Source of the DNA: Candidatus Njordarchaeota archaeon
GTDB lineage: Archaea; Asgardarchaeota; Njordarchaeia; Njordarchaeales; JAHKLH01
Reading direction: 5' to 3'
Length of the DNA stretch: 10,678 nucleotides
Assembly (NCBI GenBank): GCA_029856635.1
Contig: JAHKLH010000036.1
Coordinates: forward strand, 1 to 10,678
Shown: piece after piece, positions 6,299 through 10,678 of the stretch
Numbering within the stretch: position 1 is the first letter of the stretch
Layout of the letters: each line of letters opens with the position of its first letter
Notes under the pieces: model-generated
What the model saw: only the letters and a program-made list of their open reading frames with translations
Told to the model about the DNA's origin: nothing
Databases searched by the model: none
Program-made: the position numbers and the translations under genes

Positions 6299-7213
6299 TT
6301 AATCTAAGCGCTTTATATCATTTAAAATTTTTTCAAATCTGTGTTCTAATTCCCTAAATGGTAATTTGAAATCTGGTCCCGTTGTTTCAACCATGAAGGA
6401 CGCCGCAGCGGACGCAAATGCAGCAGCCTCGATTGGATTATCAGTTCTTAAGTAATAATACATAAATGCACCGGCATAAACATCGCCACACCCAGTAGGA
6501 TCTCTTTCCACAGTTCTAAAAGCTGGTATATGGTATACTTTATTCATGAATGCAACTACAGAACCCTTATGAGCAAGAGTTACTATTCCAACAGCATTGT
6601 TAATATTGCTAATTTTTAGAGCTATCTTCTCAGGACTTAAGTTTGGAAAAATTATTTTAGCTTCTTTTTCATTAGGCTTAAAAACGTGGGAAAGCCGTAT
6701 TATGTCAGTAATATAATCTGGTCTAAAATGAACTACTTTTTCACCATTCAATTTTCTTAGAAATCCTTGGGGATCAACTAATATTAATCCATCATTATGA
6801 TTATTTGCCAAATCTACCATAAATTCATGACTTATTTCATTTAATATTGGTCCAATAATTATGCCTTGTGATTCAAATACAAATGAGGGGAGCTCATTGA
6901 AGTTTATTGGATCAGCGACACCTAGCACATAAAGTTCTCGGTCTTCCATTTTTTCATCAAGATATTTAAGATAAAATCCACCACTGTTTCTTGATTTCAA
7001 TGCGATTACCTCGACACCATATTTCTTAGTGGTTTCAATTAATTTTAGCTTGAAGTCATCTCCAACTTTCCCAATTAATGTAGCTTTTCCTCCAAGCTTA
7101 GCATACGTTAAAGCAGCATTAGTACTACATCCCGATAGTACTCTGCCGCTGGTTTTTATAAATGGTGTTTCAATTAGATCAAAGACTGGGTTGCCAATTG
7201 CAACAATTGACAT
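6299..7213 (-). CDS. PfkB (ribokinase) family carbohydrate or polyol kinase
   Basis: A 304-residue cytoplasmic kinase that transfers the ATP gamma-phosphate to a sugar, polyol or nucleoside hydroxyl. The N-terminal family signature is seen at 28-53 (GCSTNAALTYAKLGG then IGKVGDD), the N-x-x-E magnesium motif in KPNEKEA (179-185), and the C-terminal signature DPTGCGD (238-244) with D244 as catalytic base; Cys replaces the usual Ala in GAGD, a known variant. The substrate cannot be read directly. First gene of a cluster with a phosphotransferase of inositol type, it may be a myo-inositol kinase like the ribokinase-family enzyme described in Thermococcus kodakarensis; a nucleoside kinase working with the cytidine deaminase is the alternative. 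ATG at 7213 with GTGAT 5 nt upstream. Confidence 0.92.
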   Translation of the reverse strand: MSIVAIGNPVFDLIETPFIKTSGRVLSGCSTNAALTYAKLGGKATLIGKVGDDFKLKLIETTKKYGVEVIALKSRNSGGFYLKYLDEKMEDRELYVLGVADPINFNELPSFVFESQGIIIGPILNEISHEFMVDLANNHNDGLILVDPQGFLRKLNGEKVVHFRPDYITDIIRLSHVFKPNEKEAKIIFPNLSPEKIALKISNINNAVGIVTLAHKGSVVAFMNKVYHIPAFRTVERDPTGCGDVYAGAFMYYYLRTDNPIEAAAFASAAASFMVETTGPDFKLPFRELEHRFEKILNDIKRLD

Positions 7214-7532
7214 TATATATCACATATTATTCATAAAAATTAAATAGGATATAGTTGATAAACATCATCAGAAATAATTCCTTTCATGTAAAAATTATTG
7301 ATGTCGTTCAAAATAAGTTTTTAGTATATGAATATCCTGCAGTTGCTAATAGATTCAAGTTATCTGAGGTTAAAAATTGGTTTAAGCTACAGAACCAAAA
7401 GTAATTTTCCTATGTTACGTGTATTCACTGTTAACAATTTTCTAATGCGCTCAAATGATCTTATTAATAATTACATTTTCTATCTAGGAAATGAGGAACT
7501 GGATCCAATATTGAGCAAATTGATACTAAATT
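7214..7532. other. Intergenic region without a convincing gene
   Basis: 319 bp of very AT-rich DNA between the aminotransferase 3' end and the PfkB start. It must contain the promoter of the PfkB cluster; TTTAATTTTTA-like sequence about 15-30 bp before the ATG is the nearest TATA candidate. A plus-strand reading frame starting at 7328 has no ribosome binding site and runs into the antisense of the aminotransferase, so I do not call it. I found no tRNA, box C/D pair or repeat here. Confidence 0.6.
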
Positions 7533-8657
7533 CTACACAATATGCTCACGCATTTTTTGTAACAACAAATCTATATCTTCTTCATTATTGTAAAAATGTG
7601 GTGAAATTCTTAGTCCCCCACGTCGTGATGCCACAATTATTTTCTCCGCTTTTAATTTCTCATAAACTTCTTGAGGATTCCTAACTTTAACTGAAATTAT
7701 AGGCGACATCGGTTTTCCATCTTCTGTTGGCGAAAGGATTTTCGTGATTTTGTATGCTTTTTCTATTAAGTATCGTGCTAATTCTAAATCTCTTTCCTGT
7801 ATCTTGTCTATTCCAATTTTGAGTATGTATTTCAACGTTGTTTTTAAAACAATGCAACTTATAAAAGCAGGAGTATCAAGCTCGAATCTCCTAGCACTAT
7901 TATCAGGCGTAAATTCTCTAAATTCAAAGTTAAAAGGATCCTTATCTGCTAACCAACCTCCAAAGGAAATGCTCATTTCATCAAGTAGCTTGTCACTGAT
8001 ATACATAAAACCGGCTCCAGGAAAGCCAAGTAACCATTTCTGTGCTCCAGTCACTACAGCATCAACTGGTGTTTTCTTTATATCAAGCTTAAGAGCACCT
8101 ATTCCCTGAATACCATCAACTATTAGGTAAGCATCATGCTTTTTTGCAAGTTCACATAATGCCATTAGATCATGTCTAAATCCATTTGAGAATTCAACCC
8201 AAGAAACAGCAATCACTTTCGTTTTATCATCAACAAGTTTTTCATACTCCTTGATATCTATTCTTCCATTTTTTGCTTGAGCAACTCTTAATTCAAGCCC
8301 ATGTCTTTTAGCTTGAACTTGCCATGGAAATATATTTGTAGGAAACTCAAGGTTGTTTGTAACTATATTTTCTCCCTTTTTCCAATTTATTGAATTTGCT
8401 ATTAAGTTAATCCCAATGCTTGTATTTTCAATGATAGCAATATTTCTTTCGTTCGCATTTATCAATTTAGCCGCAAGCCGGGCTGCTTCACGTGTTTCTG
8501 AATACCATTTTCTCCAGTACAAGTTACCATACTTTTTCTCTTCAATCCATTTTTCTACGATTTTAATTGCTTGTATAGGCGTTAATCCTATAGATGCCGT
8601 ATTAATATATGTTATCTCTTTAAACACAGGAAAATCTTTTCTAAGCGTATCCCACAC
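7533..8657 (-). CDS. PLP-dependent class V aminotransferase family enzyme (isopenicillin-N-epimerase-like group)
   Basis: A 374-residue cytoplasmic fold-type I PLP enzyme. Visible residues: N-terminal YINTASIG (17-24), IENTSIGINL (76-85) holding the phosphate, the VDGIQGIG cofactor segment with D181 and Q184 (180-187), and GAQKWLLG (204-211) with Schiff-base Lys207. The C-terminal GLRISPHFYNNEEDID (348-363) includes the substrate-carboxylate arginine R349. The active-site Cys of SufS/NifS (R-x-G-x-x-C) is absent, so a classic cysteine desulfurase is unlikely. Q-K-W-L rather than H-K points to the epimerase/kynureninase/cysteine-lyase-like group; the actual substrate is unknown. GTG start with GGTG (8667-8664) 6 nt upstream. 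It stands alone, with 319 bp to the next gene. Confidence 0.9.
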   Translation of the reverse strand: MWDTLRKDFPVFKEITYINTASIGLTPIQAIKIVEKWIEEKKYGNLYWRKWYSETREAARLAAKLINANERNIAIIENTSIGINLIANSINWKKGENIVTNNLEFPTNIFPWQVQAKRHGLELRVAQAKNGRIDIKEYEKLVDDKTKVIAVSWVEFSNGFRHDLMALCELAKKHDAYLIVDGIQGIGALKLDIKKTPVDAVVTGAQKWLLGFPGAGFMYISDKLLDEMSISFGGWLADKDPFNFEFREFTPDNSARRFELDTPAFISCIVLKTTLKYILKIGIDKIQERDLELARYLIEKAYKITKILSPTEDGKPMSPIISVKVRNPQEVYEKLKAEKIIVASRRGGLRISPHFYNNEEDIDLLLQKMREHIV

Positions 8658-8682
8658 ACGTTACACCAAAGAATAAAATGAA

Positions 8683-8690
8683 CTATAAAT
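8683..8690 (-). promoter_or_regulatory. Candidate TATA box upstream of the aminotransferase
   Basis: ATTTATAG on the minus strand, centred about 29 bp before the GTG start. Its distance would place transcription start close to the start codon, which conflicts with use of the GGTG site at 8667-8664, so this is a weak call. Confidence 0.25.
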
Positions 8691-8699
8691 TCAAGCAAT

Positions 8700-8745
8700 T
8701 TCTTTAGGTTTATTAGTATTTTTCTGGTTCTTTAGGATTTTTCTG
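8700..8745. repeat. Two interleaved pairs of 9-bp direct repeats
   Basis: TTCTTTAGG at 8700-8708 and 8728-8736, and ATTTTTCTG at 8718-8726 and 8737-8745, occur in the same order twice. This looks like an imperfect tandem duplication in which the second copy lost about 9 bp between the two elements. It lies between the small ORF and the aminotransferase start. Confidence 0.6.
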
Positions 8746-8764
8746 AATTTTGATAACAATTTAT

Positions 8765-9016
8765 TTAGTGATTTTCTTGTTTGAATGCATGATATTTTAT
8801 TATAAAATATTTGATTACATTATAATGAAGAGCAAGCAAATCAGCGATTTTATTCATTAATAACTGCAATATGTTATCTTCGTCTTTACCTAATTTGCTT
8901 TTGACATTTTTGAATATATTGTCAAGTTTCAGAAAAATAGATACTAATAAGTTGTATGTTGGATTTAACACATCAATTATCCTCTCATAAATTATAATCT
9001 TATTTTTCTTCTGCAT
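8765..9016 (-). CDS. Small hypothetical protein, 83 aa
   Basis: I do not recognise this protein. It is predicted mostly helical: a basic start (QKKNK), a hydrophobic/aromatic stretch with VLNPTYNLLVSIFLKLDNIF (about 16-35), a charged loop KSKLGKDEDN (39-48), and a second helix with LLMNKIADLLALHYNVIKYF (about 52-71). It has no clear TM segment, signal peptide or metal ligands. The reason to believe it is translated is its ribosome binding site: GGTGAT at 9026-9021, 4 nt before the ATG, the best match to the start signal shared by other genes here. No other gene overlaps it on either strand. It lies between the aminotransferase and the adenylate-forming enzyme, all on the minus strand, 107 bp from the former. 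Confidence 0.6.
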   Translation of the reverse strand: MQKKNKIIIYERIIDVLNPTYNLLVSIFLKLDNIFKNVKSKLGKDEDNILQLLMNKIADLLALHYNVIKYFIIKYHAFKQENH

Positions 9017-9020
9017 CTAA

Positions 9021-9026
9021 ATCACC
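9021..9026 (-). promoter_or_regulatory. GGTGAT ribosome binding site of the small ORF
   Basis: GGTGAT followed by TTAG and the ATG at 9016. It is complementary to the 3' end of archaeal 16S rRNA and is the main evidence that the 83-residue frame is a gene. Confidence 0.6.
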
Positions 9027-9039
9027 GAATCCTTGTTTA

Positions 9040-9061
9040 ATCATCGCGTTAATGTGATGAT
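9040..9061. promoter_or_regulatory. 22-bp near-palindrome upstream of the small ORF
   Basis: ATCATCGCG, TTAA, TGTGATGAT: 9 of 11 base pairs are symmetric, and the two mismatches would be G-U pairs in a plus-strand RNA. Its near edge is 13 bp upstream of the ribosome binding site of the 83-residue gene, a position suited to an operator. A dimeric repressor site is the simplest reading; no regulator is identified. Confidence 0.4.
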
Positions 9062-9221
9062 GCAATGCCTAGTTATCTCTTTCATTTAACCATAAAAATG
9101 ATGCAAGCATTCTAATGGGTTGATTGTCTTTTCTGTTAATAGTTCAATGTACAGAAGTAGACGGCGAGATAAGTGGATGTTTAATTTTGATTTTCAGAGC
9201 ATTAACTCTCAATAGTAGTTT

Positions 9222-10610
9222 CTAACTATTTGATGTTTTTAAAATTATAGGAAATGGTTCACTTTGTGGGTGTTTTCTTAACTCATTCTCATAGTATGCT
9301 TTAACAACATTTGGATCACATTCAATGCAGAGCTCAATAGATCCATACTCGATCATCTTTAACATAACTTTACCGTGAGGATGTGTTTCTAATTCCTTGA
9401 GAATAGTTTCTAATTTAAGAGGTTTATCCATGTAAAGAAAACATACTACTTTGTTTTGTTTGGGAACTGCAATCACGAAGGACCTTGCTTTATATCTAGC
9501 ACAAGCTTCTCTAAACACATATCCATGCAATCCGGCTTGGGGTGTCCTAAATTCATAGCCGGCAAATCCCTGAATTTCTCCAATTTTTGGTAATTTAATT
9601 TCTATTCTCTTAATTCGGTGTCTTCCAATAACTCTTATTAACGGCAGTTCATTTGGTGCTCTCCCAACAACTTCTATTAGGTCTCCAATATCATAGTTAG
9701 GGATCATATAATCGAAAAATCGAGTAACATAATATTTTCCAATTGTTCCAGGTTTAGCATCAAGAATGCTAATTACATCTTCATCTGTTTTGATTACACC
9801 ATAATGAGTAAATGGCACATACATAAGCCTGTGTTTCTCTTCTCCTTGAACAGCAAGAATAGTTGTTTCTGTAGCAGCATAATAATCCAAAACTTGTATT
9901 TTTACATTATGTTCACGTTGATATTCTTCAATAATTTCAAAAACATCACTATAAACCGGGGCTCCAGTCAAATAAAGTATACTCTTTTCGTCGAATAATT
10001 TAAACTCAAGATTCTCAATAATGTTTACAAAGGCATGGAAAAATGGAGTTACGCAGTGAATAGTGTCAAATGGAGCGTACTTTTTAATTCTTTTTACATC
10101 ATGATTTAGGTTTAGTAAATTACCAGTGAATCCATGATTAGATAGAATTTTTGCAGCGTGCACGGCAAAAATACTAGTACCATACATTTCATTATTCGCT
10201 CCTTGCACGTAGAGAAACAATCCCTTCTCATGGAATTTCTTATTAACTGAGTACACATACCATGCTGCAGTTGTTATAGCTTTTATTAAATCATTTTTCG
10301 AATATTGTATTTCTTTTCTTTTGAACGTGCCCGAAGTCAAGGTTTTTCTCGCCGCTGGGAAATCTTCTGGTGGATTTATCCAATCTTGAGGAGGGAATTT
10401 TTTAAAATCTGTTAGATCATTCAATTCTGCATTTTTAAGTTCAGGAAATCGCTTTAGTGTCCATTTTGTCTTGCATCTTTCAAATTCTTCTTCGATATAA
10501 TCTCTCCATGCATTCAGACGCCATCTCTTTGTTTCCTCGTATAATTCAATCGCTTTTTTCCTGATTTTCCTTTTTAAGAACTCAATGATGATATTCTCAA
10601 TTATTTTCAT
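9222..10610 (-). CDS. Divergent adenylate-forming enzyme, PaaK (phenylacetate-CoA ligase)-like
   Basis: A 462-residue soluble protein from the ATG at 10610. Adenylation motifs are recognisable in order: LTSGT (91-95) in place of the usual TSGTTGxPK, TGAPVY (215-220), DYYAATET (242-249) for the YGxTE motif, NYDIGD (305-310) for the Y-x-x-GD motif that binds ribose, and VIGRHR (327-332). Such enzymes activate a carboxylate as the acyl-AMP and pass it to CoA or another acceptor. The glycine-poor phosphate loop (TSGTFKRKE) and absence of an obvious C-terminal catalytic-lysine motif set it apart, so it may be a partial-reaction enzyme or use an unusual acceptor; a distant GH3-like amide synthetase is another option. 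A 5' extension to TTG at 10628 is possible, but GGTG at 10619-10616 sits 5 nt before the ATG and lies inside that extension. Confidence 0.75.
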   Translation of the reverse strand: MKIIENIIIEFLKRKIRKKAIELYEETKRWRLNAWRDYIEEEFERCKTKWTLKRFPELKNAELNDLTDFKKFPPQDWINPPEDFPAARKTLTSGTFKRKEIQYSKNDLIKAITTAAWYVYSVNKKFHEKGLFLYVQGANNEMYGTSIFAVHAAKILSNHGFTGNLLNLNHDVKRIKKYAPFDTIHCVTPFFHAFVNIIENLEFKLFDEKSILYLTGAPVYSDVFEIIEEYQREHNVKIQVLDYYAATETTILAVQGEEKHRLMYVPFTHYGVIKTDEDVISILDAKPGTIGKYYVTRFFDYMIPNYDIGDLIEVVGRAPNELPLIRVIGRHRIKRIEIKLPKIGEIQGFAGYEFRTPQAGLHGYVFREACARYKARSFVIAVPKQNKVVCFLYMDKPLKLETILKELETHPHGKVMLKMIEYGSIELCIECDPNVVKAYYENELRKHPQSEPFPIILKTSNS

Positions 10611-10615
10611 ACTAA

Positions 10616-10619
10616 CACC
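10616..10619 (-). promoter_or_regulatory. GGTG ribosome binding site deciding the ligase start
   Basis: GGTG followed by 5 nt and ATG at 10610. It favours the ATG over the in-frame TTG at 10628, which has no suitably placed binding site. Confidence 0.5.
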
Positions 10620-10678
10620 GTTCTCCAATAAAAAATTACTCTATATCATATTTTCTAGAAAGTTCTACTTTAGTAATC

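Noticed and set aside
7328..7684. Plus-strand frame of 118 codons
   Set aside because: No ribosome binding site, no family resemblance, and its second half is antisense to the conserved C-terminus of the aminotransferase.
9053..9115. Possible box C/D small RNA (GTGATGA, later AATGATG)
   Set aside because: The spacing is too long and no CTGA D or D' boxes are found.
9211..9230. 6-bp inverted repeat over the stop codon of the ligase gene
   Set aside because: AT-only-like stem with an 8-nt loop and no following U-run; too weak to call a terminator.
10652..10661. 10-bp palindrome TTTCTAGAAA upstream of the ligase
   Set aside because: Short AT-rich palindromes are expected by chance; no second copy seen nearby.

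Overview
The window looks like a piece of an AT-rich archaeal chromosome, most likely from a thermophilic member of the TACK/Thermoproteota side of the tree. This is inferred from three things: a DUF2258/ThermoDBP-like protein, a CDP-alcohol phosphotransferase of the archaetidylinositol-phosphate-synthase type, and start sites preceded by GGTGA(T)/GTGAT ribosome binding motifs. I see no tRNA, rRNA, CRISPR array, insertion sequence or phage gene. The lineage cannot be fixed more precisely from this sequence alone.

Layout. The left edge (1-1236, +) holds the C-terminal part of an FtsX-type ABC permease that begins outside the window. A DUF488 gene follows (1373-1918, +, TTG start). Its converging neighbour is a 7-TM membrane protein with a C-terminal roadblock-like domain (2035-3117, -). 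The 116-bp gap between them carries three regularly spaced ATTATCA motifs and a TATA-like box pointing rightwards with no good gene behind it. A 12-TM MFS transporter (3268-4605, -) lies upstream of the 7-TM gene. A DUF2258 gene (4737-5192, +) converges on a tight three-gene minus-strand cluster: PfkB sugar kinase, CDP-alcohol phosphotransferase and cytidine deaminase (7213 down to 5195). Next come 319 bp without a convincing gene, a class V aminotransferase (7533-8657, -), a small unannotatable protein with a very good ribosome binding site (8765-9016, -), and a divergent PaaK-like adenylate-forming enzyme (9222-10610, -).

How the genes may work together. The kinase and phosphotransferase plausibly form a head-group module: a PfkB enzyme that phosphorylates an inositol-like polyol, then a membrane enzyme that puts the phosphorylated polyol on CDP-archaeol. 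This is inference; a nucleoside kinase working with the cytidine deaminase is the main alternative. The 7-TM/roadblock protein could be a membrane sensor or anchor for a small Ras-like GTPase, but no GTPase gene is in view. The remaining genes appear to be individually transcribed accessory or housekeeping functions.

The most unusual items are the 7-TM/roadblock fusion, the orphan promoter with repeated motifs antisense to it, the crowded translation-initiation leaders, and the adenylate-forming enzyme lacking the usual C-terminal lysine motif.
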